This document shows positions 35,563 to 46,257 of a stretch of DNA of 57,933 bases, one piece after another. Positions within the stretch are counted from its first letter, which is position 1. Each line of letters opens with the position of its first letter. The notes under the pieces are model-generated. The model was not told where the DNA came from. It made no database searches and worked only from the letters and a program-made list of their open reading frames with translations. A program made the position numbers and the translations under genes. This DNA is from an uncultured Verrucomicrobiota bacterium (GTDB taxonomy: Bacteria > Verrucomicrobiota > Verrucomicrobiia > Limisphaerales > UBA9464), in NCBI GenBank assembly GCA_903854475.1, contig CAINWP010000142.1, forward strand, positions 1 through 57,933, given 5' to 3'.

Positions 35563-36998
35563 CAGTCGTAACGAAGAGACTGAATGACATCCATCCGAGC
35601 CGCTTTCACGGCCGGGAATATGCCAGCCAAGAGACCAACAACCACAGCAAACCCGAAGGACAACGCCATGGCACCGCTGGTGATCACCGGATCATTGCCG
35701 GTGGGTGCCACCCAGGAGATACCCAGCACCACGAATCGGGAAAACGCCAACCCAAGAATCCCGCCCACCACAGCGATGACCGTGCTCTCTACAAGGATCT
35801 GAACGAAGATATCAAGCCCCCCTGCCCCGACGGCCTTGCGGATGCCAATCTCCCGGATGCGCTCAGAGATGCTCGCCAGCATGATGTTCATGATGCCGAT
35901 GCCACCGACAAACAGGCTGATGCCGGCAATAAGCCCACCACTCATTCGGGCATTCTTGACGAAACGGTCGATGTCGGCGCTCCAATCCTCAAAGGTCCGG
36001 AAGGCAAAGTCCTCGATGCCGCGATGGTTCACCATCATGATGTTCCGAATTTTAGTCAGCGTTTGCTCGATCTGCGAGAAATCGCGGACTTTCAATTCTA
36101 TATTACTCAGACGGGGCTCAGCTGGGGCATTGGAAAGGCCGGACTGGAACCGATGCCACATCGTGTTGAGGGGCATGTAAACGGTGTTGTTCTTAATCCA
36201 AAAAGCAAAGTTGCCGCTGCGCCCTTGCCCACGCACCGGTCCCTTGGGCGGAGCTTTGCCCTCGGATCTAAGCCTCTGACGCTCAACCTCTCGCTCTAAG
36301 CGCTGCTTGCGGTCCTGCTCACCCTCGTAGTGCTTAAACATTCCGATGATGGTGAAGGGCTGACCGTTGATGGTCATGGTGCGCCCCAAAGGGATCACCT
36401 CGGAGCCCGCTTCTTCGGGCCTACCGAAGAGTTCATCCCGGATGCCTGTGCCAATGACACACACCGGCCGAGCCTCCGATGCGTCAATGTCATTAAACAT
36501 CCGACCATGCTCCACTTCGTGCTCCATGATCTTCACCTTCTCCGGCACAACCCCTCCGGTCATGAAGGTTCGATGAAACTTGCCGTTGGCCTGCAGCGTC
36601 GGATCCAAATCAAGTCGCATCTCGGGGGCGATGATTTCGATGTCAGGAACACCGGCCTTAAGAGCCTCGACATCTGCCAAGGTCATTCCGCGAGCCATGT
36701 CCCTGAGATGCCGCTGCTCGACCGGTACGCGCTGGGCCTCCATGCGCACCTTCTGTAGACCACCAATGGCCAGCAACGCTTCACGCTGACCATTCTCCAT
36801 GCCTTGAACCATCGCACTCATCGCCACGAGCGAGGACACCCCTAGCACAATCCCTAACATGGTTAGGGCACTGCGGAACTTGTGCGCCCAGATCTCCTTT
36901 AAACCGACCACCACAGCATTGCCCAAGCTCGTCTTACCAACAGGAAGATCTTGCAACGATAGCTCTGCTGACGAAACGCGCGGTAGTTCCAGACTCAT
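35562..36998 (-). CDS. MacB/FtsX-family ABC transporter permease, subunit 1
   Basis: 478 aa, same architecture as the next gene: helix SALTMLGIVLGVSSLVAMSAM, MacB-PCD domain, three C-terminal helices with IGIMNIMLASISERIREIGI and final ARMDVIQSLRYD. A charged, Arg-rich insertion (near 225-255) distinguishes it from the paralogue. The N-terminus has an extra 25 residues before the GLKEIWAHKFRS start shared by both. Its start overlaps the ATPase stop (ATGA). Confidence 0.92.
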   Translation of the reverse strand: MSLELPRVSSAELSLQDLPVGKTSLGNAVVVGLKEIWAHKFRSALTMLGIVLGVSSLVAMSAMVQGMENGQREALLAIGGLQKVRMEAQRVPVEQRHLRDMARGMTLADVEALKAGVPDIEIIAPEMRLDLDPTLQANGKFHRTFMTGGVVPEKVKIMEHEVEHGRMFNDIDASEARPVCVIGTGIRDELFGRPEEAGSEVIPLGRTMTINGQPFTIIGMFKHYEGEQDRKQRLEREVERQRLRSEGKAPPKGPVRGQGRSGNFAFWIKNNTVYMPLNTMWHRFQSGLSNAPAEPRLSNIELKVRDFSQIEQTLTKIRNIMMVNHRGIEDFAFRTFEDWSADIDRFVKNARMSGGLIAGISLFVGGIGIMNIMLASISERIREIGIRKAVGAGGLDIFVQILVESTVIAVVGGILGLAFSRFVVLGISWVAPTGNDPVITSGAMALSFGFAVVVGLLAGIFPAVKAARMDVIQSLRYD

Positions 36999-37729
36999 GA
37001 AGCCTGCCCTTCGGTGAGCACTTTGGAAACCTTGTCCAGCCCTGCCAACTTTGAATCAACCTGGTGAGCGATCTTACCGTTGCGAATTTCGATGCGCCGT
37101 GGGGTTACCGCTGCGATCTCCGGATTGTGAGTTACCAAGATCACGGTGCGCCCCTCGGCCGCCAAACGCCGAAACAGAGCCAAAATCAACTCGCCCGTGT
37201 GGGTATCAAGGTTGCCGGTCGGCTCGTCGGCTAAGATAATCTTGGGATTGTTGACCAGAGCCCGGGCAATGGCCACGCGCTGTTGCTGACCGCCGGAAAG
37301 CTGATTCGGGCGATTCTTGAGGCGGTGGCTTAATTCCACCATTTCAAGAGCCTTCTCAGCGCGTTGCCGCCGCTCACGACTTCCGATGCCCGCATAGATC
37401 ATCGGCAATTCAACATTCTGCAGCACGTTGAGTTTGGGCAGCAGGTTGAAGAACTGGAACACGAAGCCGATGGTGCGATTACGCACCCGGGCCAGTTCCC
37501 GGGCCGAAGCATGGGCAATATCGGTGCCTGCCAAAACCACATTACCCAAGGTCGGCGAATCCAAACAGCCCAAAATATGCATCAAGGTGGACTTACCGCT
37601 GCCGGAAGGACCGATGATGGATACAAATTCTCCCTGATCCAGATCGAGGGATACGTCGTCCAGAGCTCGGATCTCCTCCCCACCGAGATGGTAGATCTTG
37701 GAGACGTTGCGAAGTTCGAGCAGCGCCAT
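36995..37729 (-). CDS. ABC transporter ATPase, MacB/LolD type
   Basis: 244 aa, a complete nucleotide-binding domain: Walker [10 protein letters not shown] near 41-49, Q-loop region [21 protein letters not shown] near 89-109, signature [15 protein letters not shown] near 144-158, Walker [13 protein letters not shown] and H-loop LVTHNPE near 199-205. It drives the two permeases downstream. It lies 14 bases after the adaptor gene. Confidence 0.95.
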   Translation of the reverse strand: MALLELRNVSKIYHLGGEEIRALDDVSLDLDQGEFVSIIGPSGSGKSTLMHILGCLDSPTLGNVVLAGTDIAHASARELARVRNRTIGFVFQFFNLLPKLNVLQNVELPMIYAGIGSRERRQRAEKALEMVELSHRLKNRPNQLSGGQQQRVAIARALVNNPKIILADEPTGNLDTHTGELILALFRRLAAEGRTVILVTHNPEIAAVTPRRIEIRNGKIAHQVDSKLAGLDKVSKVLTEGQAS

Positions 37730-37743
37730 GTTCAGGTTCAGTC

Positions 37744-38892
37744 TCAGCGTTGGGCCGCGGTCGCCTTTGTGGCTACCTTGACACTGTTGGTGGCACTGCC
37801 CATTCCCATCTCCTTGGCACGATCTTCCAAAGACACCACCTCGCCCGCCTGAAGCCCCGAGGTGACCTCCGCGAAAAAGTAATCACTGACACCGATCTTG
37901 ATGGGGCGCCGTTCCCAGGTCTCCTCCTTGCGAACCCAGATGTGGCGCTCGATTTCACGGGTCGCCGGATTGGTTTCCGTAAACACCGCGGCCAGAGGTG
38001 TAGCCACCACATTGTCGGCACTGGCAACCGGTATGGAAATGTTGGCACTCATGCCCGGCCGAATCTGGCTATCGACATCCTTCAGCAGGATGCGCGCTGC
38101 AAAGCCCCGAATATTATTCTTCAGGGTCGATTGAGGAGCGATGCGCTCGACCTTGCCGACTACCTTAAGGCCGGAAACCGCCTCCACGCTGACCTCCACT
38201 TGCTGGTCCACGTGGAGCCGAGTCACATCCGCCTGATTGATGTGCGCATTGACAATAAGGTCATTGAGATTGGCGATGGTGAGCACTTCGGTGCCCGCAT
38301 TGAAACCGCCCGATCCAGAAACGGCCTGCCCTACAGAGATGGGCCGGGTGAGAATCGTGGAATCGAACGGGGCCATCACCTCGGTTTTTCGCAGACGTTC
38401 GACGATGAGTTCCAGGGACTTCTCCCTCAAGGCCAACTCGTTCTTGGCCAAATCAAACTTAGTGCGGCTGTCTTCGAAGAGCTCCTGGGAGATGAGTTTG
38501 CCTTCAAAGAGCTGCTGCGCCCGCTTGTAGTCCCGTTCCGCCTGTCCCAGTTGTAAGCGGGAGCGCTCCACATTCTTGTCTTCCTGCTGCCTCTGGGTCT
38601 GCAATTCGCGGTCATCCAGCTTAAAGAGTAATTGGCCCGATTTGACCCGGTCACCCACATCGACTGGCAGCACTTCGATCTTGCCGTTGACCTCCGGCCG
38701 CACACTCACCTGCTCGGCCGGTGTGATGTCGCCCGCGGCGTTAATGGCAAACTTGATGTTGCGAGTCTCAATGACCGCGGTGTCCACCTTGGTACTGACC
38801 TGAGGTACTGACCCGGCCCGCTGCCTCTGGGTGTAAAACCACCCCCCGGCTCCCAGGGCTCCTACCAACAGGATAACAATCAGAATCTTCAT
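37744..38892 (-). CDS. MacA/HlyD-family periplasmic adaptor subunit
   Basis: 382 aa from the ATG at 38892. One N-terminal membrane anchor (KILIVILLVGALGAGGWFY), then a lipoyl-like domain (PEVNGKIEVLPVDVGDRVKSGQLLFKLDD), a long coiled-coil hairpin rich in Gln/Glu/Arg (about 95-190), and beta-barrel domains to the C-terminus. It bridges the MacB-type permease to an outer-membrane channel. No TolC gene is in the window. The frame extends to 39093, but that part overlaps the divergent protease gene and has no sense as a leader. Confidence 0.92.
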   Translation of the reverse strand: MKILIVILLVGALGAGGWFYTQRQRAGSVPQVSTKVDTAVIETRNIKFAINAAGDITPAEQVSVRPEVNGKIEVLPVDVGDRVKSGQLLFKLDDRELQTQRQQEDKNVERSRLQLGQAERDYKRAQQLFEGKLISQELFEDSRTKFDLAKNELALREKSLELIVERLRKTEVMAPFDSTILTRPISVGQAVSGSGGFNAGTEVLTIANLNDLIVNAHINQADVTRLHVDQQVEVSVEAVSGLKVVGKVERIAPQSTLKNNIRGFAARILLKDVDSQIRPGMSANISIPVASADNVVATPLAAVFTETNPATREIERHIWVRKEETWERRPIKIGVSDYFFAEVTSGLQAGEVVSLEDRAKEMGMGSATNSVKVATKATAAQR

Positions 38893-39004
38893 CGACGATT
38901 TTCTCTTCTTACCACAATCGTACGAACACGTACAATCCACCAACGAAGTTTTCCCGCGTTGTCGGGAAGGCCTTCTGATGCTTGGCTGATTAAAGACGCT
39001 TTCA

Positions 39005-40279
39005 ATGACTCCTTCATTCATCCTCCTTTTATCCCTGTCGTTGCTGGTGTTGCGCTGGCTAGGCCAATGGTTTCTGGACCGATTGAACCGCAACCACGTC
39101 CAGACCCATGCTCACCAACCGCCCGAGGCGGTCCGGGATATCATGGATGAGGCGACCTACCGCCGCTCCGTAGACTACACACTCGCCAAATCCCGCTTCG
39201 GCCAGATCGAGGAACTGTGGGGCTTGGCCATGAAGATCCTCTTTTTGAGCAGCGGATTCCTACACTGGAGCTTGAGCTTCTGGGCTGGTTGGGTCGGTTC
39301 AGGCGTGCTGGCCACCGCCGGCTGGCTCTTGGTGGTTTCGCTCGTGATGGGCTTGCCGGACCTTCCTCTAGAATGGTGGTCCCAATTTCGGCTCGAAGAA
39401 CGCTTTGGGTTCAACAAGAGCACCCTCAAGATCTGGATCACCGACCACCTCAAGATGCTGGCCCTCAGCACGGCTTTGGGACTACCTCTGATCGCTGGAA
39501 TCCTCAAACTCACTGATTGGATCGGAGACCAATGGTGGCTCTGGGCGTGGGTCCTCCTCATGGCTTTTCAGGCGGTGATGATGGTTCTGGCCCCCATTCT
39601 CATCCTACCCTTGTTCAATAAATTCACCCCTCTGCCAGAAGGTTCGCTGCGGGACCGCCTCCTAAAGCTGGGCGAACGCACCGGATTCTCCGCCAAGACC
39701 ATTCAGGTGGCCGATGGCAGTCGACGCTCGGCCCACTCCAACGCGTACTTCACAGGCTTTGGGCGATTTCGGAAAATCGTGCTCTACGACACGTTGATCA
39801 CCCAGTTGACCGAGGTGGAACTCGAAGCGGTGCTGGCCCACGAAATCGGCCATTACCGGCGCGGTCATATTCCCAAGATGCTCATTTGGGCCGGCGTTTC
39901 ATCGCTCGTGAGCTTCGCATTGCTGGGCTGGTTGGCTCGCCAGTCGGTGTTCCTCGAAGCCTTTGGTTTCAAAGGATCGGCCGGGACCGCCCCGGTACTG
40001 CTCTTGGCCGGATTGCTGGGGGGTGCGGTCACCTTCTGGCTGACACCCTTGGGAACGCGTCGGTCACGACTGCACGAATTCGAGGCAGATACCTACGCCC
40101 GGAACGCAATGGGTGAAAGTGCTTCGCTCATCGGAGCCTTGCGCAAGCTACACGAAAAAAACTTGTCCAACCTAACGCCCCATCCGTGGTTCAGCGGGTT
40201 CTACTACTCGCACCCGACCTTGGTGGAGCGAGAGGCCTCCCTGCGTCTTGATTCGGGATCCACCGCTCCGGTCCACTGA
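39005..40279 (+). CDS. M48 family Ste24-like zinc metalloprotease
   Basis: 424 aa with about six membrane segments. The metal-site HEIGH (H279, E280, H283) is in a VLAHEIGHYRRGHIPK context, and the third ligand lies in HEFEADTYARNAMGE near 358-372. The N-terminal PPEAVRDIMDEATYRRSVDYT stretch is typical of the Ste24/CAAX protease N-terminal domain. Bacterial members are membrane-bound quality-control proteases; CAAX processing is not expected here. Divergent from macA across 112 bases. Confidence 0.92.
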   Translation: MTPSFILLLSLSLLVLRWLGQWFLDRLNRNHVQTHAHQPPEAVRDIMDEATYRRSVDYTLAKSRFGQIEELWGLAMKILFLSSGFLHWSLSFWAGWVGSGVLATAGWLLVVSLVMGLPDLPLEWWSQFRLEERFGFNKSTLKIWITDHLKMLALSTALGLPLIAGILKLTDWIGDQWWLWAWVLLMAFQAVMMVLAPILILPLFNKFTPLPEGSLRDRLLKLGERTGFSAKTIQVADGSRRSAHSNAYFTGFGRFRKIVLYDTLITQLTEVELEAVLAHEIGHYRRGHIPKMLIWAGVSSLVSFALLGWLARQSVFLEAFGFKGSAGTAPVLLLAGLLGGAVTFWLTPLGTRRSRLHEFEADTYARNAMGESASLIGALRKLHEKNLSNLTPHPWFSGFYYSHPTLVEREASLRLDSGSTAPVH

Positions 40280-40291
40280 ACCGAAGGGCTT

Positions 40292-40720
40292 TTAGCGGTA
40301 CATCCGCCCTTCGGCCAACGGGAAGGCATTGGGGATGTGCCGCACTTCGCGGACCTCGGCCCCGGCAAAGAGCACTTCAACGATGTCGAAGCGGAAGGCG
40401 ACTTGAGGCCGGCCTAATTCGTTGAGGTAAGCCAACGCCGTGTCGGACAGCATGCGCTGCTTCGGCCGCCCGACTGCTTGGGCCGGACGCACCCAACTTT
40501 CCGACGACCGCGACTTCACCTCCACAAAAGCCAGCACTTCCCCGTCCCGAGCAATCAGGTCGATCTCCCCGCGCCCGTGCCGGTAGTTGGCGCACAAAAT
40601 CTTCATCCCCAGCCTCTCCAATTCGCTCCGGGCGGCGTCTTCGCCATTCCGCCCCAAGCGGAGGTGGGCCCCGGGTTCGACAGTCTTGCCGGGTTTCCGT
40701 AATTGGCTCCAAAGGCTCAT
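40292..40720 (-). CDS. YraN family (UPF0102) endonuclease-like protein
   Basis: 142 aa from the ATG at 40720. Family core: LGRNGEDAARSELERLGMKIL near 24-44, then the nuclease-like GRGEIDLIARDGEVLAFVEVKSR near 49-71 with the D-x-n-E-V-K acidic pattern of restriction-like enzymes. The biochemical role is unsettled; it is often next to rnhB. The ATGA overlap with the rnhB stop supports this start over the longer open frame. Confidence 0.93.
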   Translation of the reverse strand: MSLWSQLRKPGKTVEPGAHLRLGRNGEDAARSELERLGMKILCANYRHGRGEIDLIARDGEVLAFVEVKSRSSESWVRPAQAVGRPKQRMLSDTALAYLNELGRPQVAFRFDIVEVLFAGAEVREVRHIPNAFPLAEGRMYR

Positions 40721-41379
40721 GTCAGGAATAACTCCGGCTCCGGCCGGCGCAACGGTGCAAAACTCAGGCGATGGATGGGACAAGGTCCCAGACGGGCGAC
40801 GGCCTCTAGGTGTTCGGGTGTGGGATAACCCTTGTGACTGGCAAACCCATAACCGGGCCACCGCACCTCCGCCTCCCGCATCACCCGATCCCGAGTCACC
40901 TTGGCCAGCACCGAGGCGGCAGCGATGGAATAGCTCAGAGAATCTCCTTTCACCAAGGCTGTCTGGGGCCAGCGAAGACTGCGGACTGGGCGCCCGTCCA
41001 CCAACGCGTGATCCACGTCGTCCCCCAAATCGGCCAATGCCTGATTCATCGCACGATGGGTGGCTTGCAAGATGTTGATTTCATCAATCACCGAAGGCTC
41101 CACCGCAGCGATGGCGAAACGAACGGCTGGATCTCCCGTTAGTCCGGCGAAGAACCGATCCCGCTGAGCTTCGGTCAATTGCTTGGAATCATTCAAATCG
41201 GCAAACGCATCTGGAATCCCTTCCAACACCCAAGCACGCGGCAAAATGACCGCGGCCGCAACCACCGGTCCGGCCAGCGGACCCCGACCCGCCTCATCTA
41301 CTCCGGCCACACGTTCGATCCCAGATGCGAATCGGGCTCGCTCATGCAGAAACCGGTCTACAGCGGGGCGTCGCGGCAT
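40717..41379 (-). CDS. rnhB: ribonuclease HII
   Basis: 220 aa. Catalytic-site motifs: RVAGVDEAGRGPLAGPVVAAAV near 23-44 (D28, E29 as metal ligands), DLNDSKQLTEAQRDRFF near 61-77, HALVDGRPV near 123-131 and the KGDSLSYSIAAASVLAKVTRDR stretch near 143-164. It removes ribonucleotides and RNA primers from DNA. Overlaps yraN by four bases. Confidence 0.97.
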   Translation of the reverse strand: MPRRPAVDRFLHERARFASGIERVAGVDEAGRGPLAGPVVAAAVILPRAWVLEGIPDAFADLNDSKQLTEAQRDRFFAGLTGDPAVRFAIAAVEPSVIDEINILQATHRAMNQALADLGDDVDHALVDGRPVRSLRWPQTALVKGDSLSYSIAAASVLAKVTRDRVMREAEVRWPGYGFASHKGYPTPEHLEAVARLGPCPIHRLSFAPLRRPEPELFLT

Positions 41380-41493
41380 GCGCTCATCACACCGTCACGG
41401 GCGTCGGACGTCAAAGCCTGCCTTGATGGATCCAGCCCAACCAGGAGTGCAGCAACCGATCGCGGCGTGACACAAACCACACGGCAAACCGAA

Positions 41494-41513
41494 GTGCGCC
41501 CTGCCGGGCGCAC
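41494..41513. other. perfect hairpin GTGCGCCC/GGGCGCAC next to a terminator
   Basis: An 8-bp perfect stem with TGCC loop, lying three bases from the terminator of pseudopilin 3. It has no T run of its own. It may be a second stem of a tandem terminator or protect the RNA 3' end. Confidence 0.5.
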
Positions 41514-41516
41514 AAT

Positions 41517-41542
41517 AAAAAAGCCCGCCAATTGGCGGGCTT
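41517..41542 (-). terminator. terminator of the pseudopilin 3 gene
   Basis: Stem AAGCCCGCC/GGCGGGCTT with AATT loop. On the minus strand it is followed by a T run (41517-41522), 27 bases after the pseudopilin stop. Confidence 0.88.
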
Positions 41543-41568
41543 TGAAAATATTGTTTGAACCGGGAGCC

Positions 41569-42420
41569 TCAGCGAGCGTATGTGCTGCGCTCCTTCATCC
41601 AATTGAGGTCAATGCCGCGATCGGCCGGAGCTGCTCCGATGGTAGCACCCTTCTTAGTGACGTTACCGTCACGCCACCGCTTGATCTCAGAGTGACCATC
41701 TGCGAAGGACAGGCCACCCGCACCGTTGTGGTAGGTCGCCGGAATATCCACCCAATTTCCGGAAGTCGGATCGACTACGAACCATCCGTCGTTAATGGAA
41801 GCCGGGTTCTCATCAATGGTCACCCAAGTGTCGCTCGGGCGTTGGATCTGAGACTGACGACGGAAGCTAGTGATACCGGCACCCTGATAACCGCCGCTGC
41901 TGCTATCGGCGGCCCAAGCATTAATTGGGTTCATCCAAGCGTTCATCGACATGGAACGAACCGTCAAGATACCACCACCACCAAGAGGACGGCGGGTACC
42001 GCCCTGCCACGAATGACGATCTGACGGGCACTTGTAGGGCCCGAGAGCGTTCACAAACCCGTACATCGCCGAATGCATAATCAATGTACTATTGGTTGCC
42101 ACATTGCCCACATCCATGGTGCCCATGCACCACTGGTTCAGTGGGTAATTGCGCGTCGCGCTCGTCACGGAAACCAAGGAATCCAGACCCGCAGTGCGAC
42201 ATACAGCATCAGAGTTATCACCGGAGTATAGGGTCCAGCCCAACATGAGCTGCTTGCCGTTGTTCATGCACATGATGCCTTGTGCCTTGGACTTAGCCTT
42301 GCCAAGTGCGGGCAGAAGCATACCGGCAAGAATGGCAATGATGGCAATAACTACCAACAGTTCAATGAGCGTAAAACCTTTGCGCTGGGTATCCACCGAA
42401 ACCTTATGGGAGATCTTCAT
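41569..42420 (-). CDS. prepilin-type H-X9-DG protein (pseudopilin 3)
   Basis: 283 aa. Leader [15 protein letters not shown] precedes [18 protein letters not shown]. The C-terminal part has [20 protein letters not shown] (H-X9-DG) and ends [10 protein letters not shown]. It resembles pseudopilin 1 most: [20 protein letters not shown] corresponds to [20 protein letters not shown] in that protein. It is a single-gene unit with its own terminator. A type IV pilus or type II secretion-like assembly elsewhere must process it. Confidence 0.88.
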   Translation of the reverse strand: MKISHKVSVDTQRKGFTLIELLVVIAIIAILAGMLLPALGKAKSKAQGIMCMNNGKQLMLGWTLYSGDNSDAVCRTAGLDSLVSVTSATRNYPLNQWCMGTMDVGNVATNSTLIMHSAMYGFVNALGPYKCPSDRHSWQGGTRRPLGGGGILTVRSMSMNAWMNPINAWAADSSSGGYQGAGITSFRRQSQIQRPSDTWVTIDENPASINDGWFVVDPTSGNWVDIPATYHNGAGGLSFADGHSEIKRWRDGNVTKKGATIGAAPADRGIDLNWMKERSTYAR

Positions 42421-42482
42421 GTATTTTCTAACTAGGGTAGAGACATCTTCGAGCCGGAACTTCCGATTTGCAAGTTTAGAGG

Positions 42483-42534
42483 AAAATCTTCAGCCCAGGA
42501 GATGGCCTTCACACTGCTTCGGCCATGGGCTGAA
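42483..42534 (-). terminator. probable terminator of sdhCAB
   Basis: A long interrupted stem, TTCAGCCCA...TGGCC paired with GGCCA...GGGCTGAA, followed on the minus strand by TTTT. It is 16 bases after the sdhB stop. The left arm has a five-base bulge, so it is less regular than the other terminators. Confidence 0.55.
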
Positions 42535-42549
42535 AAAAGTCCTAGAGAG

Positions 42550-43326
42550 TCAACCCGCCCCACCGCCAGCCACCTGCTTGGGTTCCCCCTTGATGAGGGC
42601 CACGGCGTAATCGCGATTCATCCGGGCGATGAAGTCGAGGGAGATTTCTTTCGGGCAAACCGCCTCGCAGCTTCCCGTCACGGTGCAGGCTCCGAAACCC
42701 TCGGTATCCATTTGTTCCACCATGGATTTGACGCGCTTGTAACGCTCTGGCTGTCCCTGCGGCATCAAACCCAAATGGGATACCTTGGCGGCCACGAAGA
42801 GCATGGCGCTGGCGTTCTTGCAGGCGGCCACACAGGCTCCGCAGCCAATGCACTGGGCCGCGTCCATTGCCAGATCGGCATTCTCCTTCGGCACCGGGAT
42901 GCTGTTGGCATCGGGCGCGCTGCCGGTGCGGACAGTGATGAATCCTCCGGCTTGCTGGATGCGGTCGAAGGACTTCCGGTCACACACCAAATCTTTAACG
43001 ATGGGAAAAGCCTTGGCGCGCCAAGGCTCGATGACAATCTCGTCGCCATTGCTGAAGCTGCGCATGTAGGTCTGGCACGTGGCCACGCCCTTGTGAGGAC
43101 CGTGGGGCTTGCCATCGATGACCAACGAGCAGGTGCCACAAATGCCCTCGCGGCAATCGTGGTCGAAGGCGATGGGATCTTCGCCCCGGTTAGAGAGTTC
43201 TTCGTTCACCACGTCGAGCATCTCCAGGAAAGACATGTTCGGATTCAGCTCGGGCGAGGTGTAGGTCTTAAATTCGCCCGCGGTGTTCGCGTTCTTCTGG
43301 CGCCAGACTTTCAGGCTAACTTTCAT
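42550..43326 (-). CDS. sdhB: succinate dehydrogenase/fumarate reductase iron-sulfur subunit
   Basis: 258 aa. The plant-type [2Fe-2S] ligands are C58, C63, C66 and C84 (CREGICGTC ... ATC). The bacterial-ferredoxin part has C159, C162, C165, C169 ([11 protein letters not shown]) and C214, C220, C224 ([11 protein letters not shown]), enough for the [4Fe-4S] and [3Fe-4S] clusters. It carries electrons from the flavoprotein to the quinone site. Lies 33 bases after sdhA. Confidence 0.96.
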   Translation of the reverse strand: MKVSLKVWRQKNANTAGEFKTYTSPELNPNMSFLEMLDVVNEELSNRGEDPIAFDHDCREGICGTCSLVIDGKPHGPHKGVATCQTYMRSFSNGDEIVIEPWRAKAFPIVKDLVCDRKSFDRIQQAGGFITVRTGSAPDANSIPVPKENADLAMDAAQCIGCGACVAACKNASAMLFVAAKVSHLGLMPQGQPERYKRVKSMVEQMDTEGFGACTVTGSCEAVCPKEISLDFIARMNRDYAVALIKGEPKQVAGGGAG

Positions 43327-43359
43327 TGGCAGTAGGGAAAGGGTTGTGCAGGTGGCGAG

Positions 43360-45321
43360 TTATTTGTAGCTCCGGGTGCTCATCTTCACCTCTTCGTAGA
43401 TGAGCGGCTCTTTGTTCAGGATCGGTGCTTTATCCGGCGCACCGGCATACTCCCAAGCCGCCACGAAGGCGAACTGATCGTCCCGCCGCTTGACGTCGCC
43501 CGTGTTGACCACGCCCTGCTGCACTTCAGGATCATTGGACGTGTATTGGTACTCTTCGCGGAAATGTCCGCCGCAACTCTCCTCGCGCATGAGGGCGTCA
43601 CGACACATGAGCTCACCCAGTTCGATGAAGTCAGCCACACGACCGGCCTTTTCCAGCGGCTGATTCCAACCATTCGGCTCGCCCAGCACGTTCACGTTGG
43701 TTCGAAATTCCTCGCGGAGGTCGCCGATCAGTTGGATGGCTTTCTGCAAACCCGTCTCAGTGCGCGCCATGCCGCAGTAATCCCACATGATCTTGCCCAG
43801 CTGCTTGTGGAAACTATCCGGCGTACGCTTGCCGTTGCTCGAAGTGACTTGGCGGGTGAATTTTTGAACTTCTTCCTCAGCCTGTTTAAATTCCCCGCGA
43901 TCGGTTGCCGGACGGCCCCCAGCCTTCACATTGGCCAAGTAGGTCGTGATGGTGCTTGGGAGTACGAAGTAACCGTCGGAGAGTCCCTGCATCAGGGCGC
44001 TGGCCCCAAGGCGGTTGGCGCCGTGATCGGAGAAGTTGGCCTCGCCCAGGACAAACAAGCCCGGAATGTTGCTCATCAGGTTGTAGTCCACCCAAAGACC
44101 ACCCATGGTGTAGTGGACCGCCGGGTAGATACGCATCGGCGTCTTGTAGGCGTCCTCATTGGTGATCTCGTGGTACATGGCGAAGAGGTTGCCGTAGCGC
44201 TCCCGCACCTTGTTTTCGCCTAAACGCTGGATGGAGTCACCGAAATCCAGATAAACACCCAGCCCCGTATCGCCAATACCCCGACCTTCGTCGCAGACGG
44301 ACTTGGCAGCGCGGCTGGCAACGTCGCGCGGAGCGAGATTGCCAAAGGCCGAGTACATCCGCTCCAGGTAGTAGTCGCGATCGCCCTCAGCAATTTCAGC
44401 GGGGTTCTTCTTGCAGTCTTCCTTGCGCTTCGGGACCCAAATGCGTCCGTCGTTGCGCAGCGACTCCGACATCAGGGTCAGCTTGGACTGATAGTCGCCC
44501 GACACCGGGATGCACGTCGGGTGAATTTGCGTGTAGCAGGGATTCCCGAAACAGGCACCCCGCTTGTAGGCGCGCCAACTGGCCGTAACATTGGAACCGC
44601 GGGCGTAAGTGGAAAGGTTGTAGACATTGCCGTACCCACCGGTGGCGAGAACGACTGCATCGGCGCTGTGCCGGGTGATTTCGCCTGTCTGCAAGTTGCG
44701 GACGATGATGCCCTTGGCGTGGCCATCCACCACCACCAGGTCGAGCATTTCGGAATGGGTGTAGGACTTGACTCCTCCCGCAGCTATCATCTTGTTGAGC
44801 GCCGAATAAGCGCCCAGCAGAAGCTGCTGACCCGTTTGGCCGCGGGCGTAGAAGGTTCGGGAAACTTGTGCACCGCCGAAGGACCGGTTGTCTAGCAACC
44901 CACCGTACTCACGAGCAAACGGGACACCCTGCGCAGCACACTGGTCGATGATGCTCACCGAAACCTCAGCCAGACGGTGTACGTTGGCCTCTCGGGCACG
45001 GTAGTCGCCACCCTTGATGGTGTCGTAGAACAGGCGATGCACCGAATCACCGTCGTTCTGGTAATTCTTGGCCGCGTTGATGCCACCTTGAGCCGCCACC
45101 GAATGGGCCCGACGGGGGGAACCGTGGAAAACGAAGTTGTGCACCTCGTAGCCCAACTCGGCCAAGGTCGCTGAGGCGCTGGAACCGGCCAATCCGGCTC
45201 CGACCACGATGACCTTGTATTTCCGCTTGTTGGCCGGATTGATCAGCTTGGAGCTGAACTTGTGTTTCTCCCACTTGTCAGCCAGAGGGCCGGAGGGAAT
45301 CTGAGAATTGAGCGTGGCCAT
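43360..45321 (-). CDS. sdhA: succinate dehydrogenase/fumarate reductase flavoprotein subunit
   Basis: 653 aa. FAD-binding [21 protein letters not shown] near 38-58, the flavin-linking histidine in [11 protein letters not shown] (H73), [19 protein letters not shown] near 148-166, and MGGLWVDYN near 411-419. The set is typical of type B enzymes with a 640-aa flavoprotein, as in Bacteroidetes and epsilonproteobacteria. The direction, succinate oxidation or fumarate reduction, cannot be told. It starts one base after sdhC ends. Confidence 0.96.
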   Translation of the reverse strand: MATLNSQIPSGPLADKWEKHKFSSKLINPANKRKYKVIVVGAGLAGSSASATLAELGYEVHNFVFHGSPRRAHSVAAQGGINAAKNYQNDGDSVHRLFYDTIKGGDYRAREANVHRLAEVSVSIIDQCAAQGVPFAREYGGLLDNRSFGGAQVSRTFYARGQTGQQLLLGAYSALNKMIAAGGVKSYTHSEMLDLVVVDGHAKGIIVRNLQTGEITRHSADAVVLATGGYGNVYNLSTYARGSNVTASWRAYKRGACFGNPCYTQIHPTCIPVSGDYQSKLTLMSESLRNDGRIWVPKRKEDCKKNPAEIAEGDRDYYLERMYSAFGNLAPRDVASRAAKSVCDEGRGIGDTGLGVYLDFGDSIQRLGENKVRERYGNLFAMYHEITNEDAYKTPMRIYPAVHYTMGGLWVDYNLMSNIPGLFVLGEANFSDHGANRLGASALMQGLSDGYFVLPSTITTYLANVKAGGRPATDRGEFKQAEEEVQKFTRQVTSSNGKRTPDSFHKQLGKIMWDYCGMARTETGLQKAIQLIGDLREEFRTNVNVLGEPNGWNQPLEKAGRVADFIELGELMCRDALMREESCGGHFREEYQYTSNDPEVQQGVVNTGDVKRRDDQFAFVAAWEYAGAPDKAPILNKEPLIYEEVKMSTRSYK

Positions 45322-45322
45322 A

Positions 45323-46087
45323 TCAGCGAAGAGTCTCCGTGTTGGTCGTCGGCGCTTTCATGAGGTTCTTAACGTAGTCGCCCCCCATGCCGGTCAGCAC
45401 CGCCACCGGGATTGAAGCATATCCCAAAAAGACCGCGAAACTGGCCACTTGGGCAAAGGCGGCGATCCGAGATCCCCAAACATGGTTGCGTAAGCCCAGC
45501 GACTGGAACATCGAGGACAACCCATGGCCGAGGTGAACGAACAGCAAGGCCTGAGCAATCAGGTAGAAAAGAGAAACCCAACCCACCTGGAATCCGTGAA
45601 CCATCATCGCGTACACATCCTGGACCTGGGTGCCATCGGCCAAACGGGTGGTCAGAGAATGGAAATCCAAACCACCCTTCACGCCGTTCACTGGGGTCAA
45701 CTGCACAGTGTAGTGCAGCAGATGATAGATGACGAAGGCCATGATCACGAGACCGCTGACCAGCATGTAGCGCGAGCGCCAACTAGAGCCATAGGCTGAC
45801 CCGCCCACATAGCCAACCGGACGCGCTGCCTTGTTGGCCGCGCTGAGGGTGAGCGCGGCGGCCACATGGATCGTCACCGTGGCCAACAACCCCAATCGGG
45901 CTCCCCACAGGAGTCCCGGTTTGGACTTCAGGAAGTGGGCGTAGGAGTTGATCAACTCCGGGTTACCGAACACCTGGAGATTACCTACCAGATGGCCGAC
46001 GACGAAACCGAAGAGCGCCAGGCCGGTCAAGGCCATCAGGTACTTCTTCCCCAGGGAGGATCGCCAAACGCGTTGCAACAAATTCAT
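45323..46087 (-). CDS. sdhC: succinate dehydrogenase cytochrome b subunit (type B)
   Basis: 254 aa from the ATG giving [20 protein letters not shown]. Five membrane segments with histidines in [35 protein letters not shown] and FVHLGHGL fit a dihaem single-subunit anchor (no sdhD needed). The order sdhC-sdhA-sdhB is the type B order. The open frame reaches 46159, but the added residues do not resemble the family. Confidence 0.94.
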   Translation of the reverse strand: MNLLQRVWRSSLGKKYLMALTGLALFGFVVGHLVGNLQVFGNPELINSYAHFLKSKPGLLWGARLGLLATVTIHVAAALTLSAANKAARPVGYVGGSAYGSSWRSRYMLVSGLVIMAFVIYHLLHYTVQLTPVNGVKGGLDFHSLTTRLADGTQVQDVYAMMVHGFQVGWVSLFYLIAQALLFVHLGHGLSSMFQSLGLRNHVWGSRIAAFAQVASFAVFLGYASIPVAVLTGMGGDYVKNLMKAPTTNTETLR

Positions 46088-46257
46088 TGGATCAAAGTCA
46101 CCGAAGAAACTCGAGGTTTCAATAATTCCAAATATGCAGATACTTCCCTTACAACCCAACCGTCAAACGTTCCGGAACAGTATAAGGTCGGCTTGCAGCC
46201 ATCTTAAGGGCTAGACCGGAAAATTGTGAGGGTCTAAAGCGCGAAGTTGAGCCCCCC

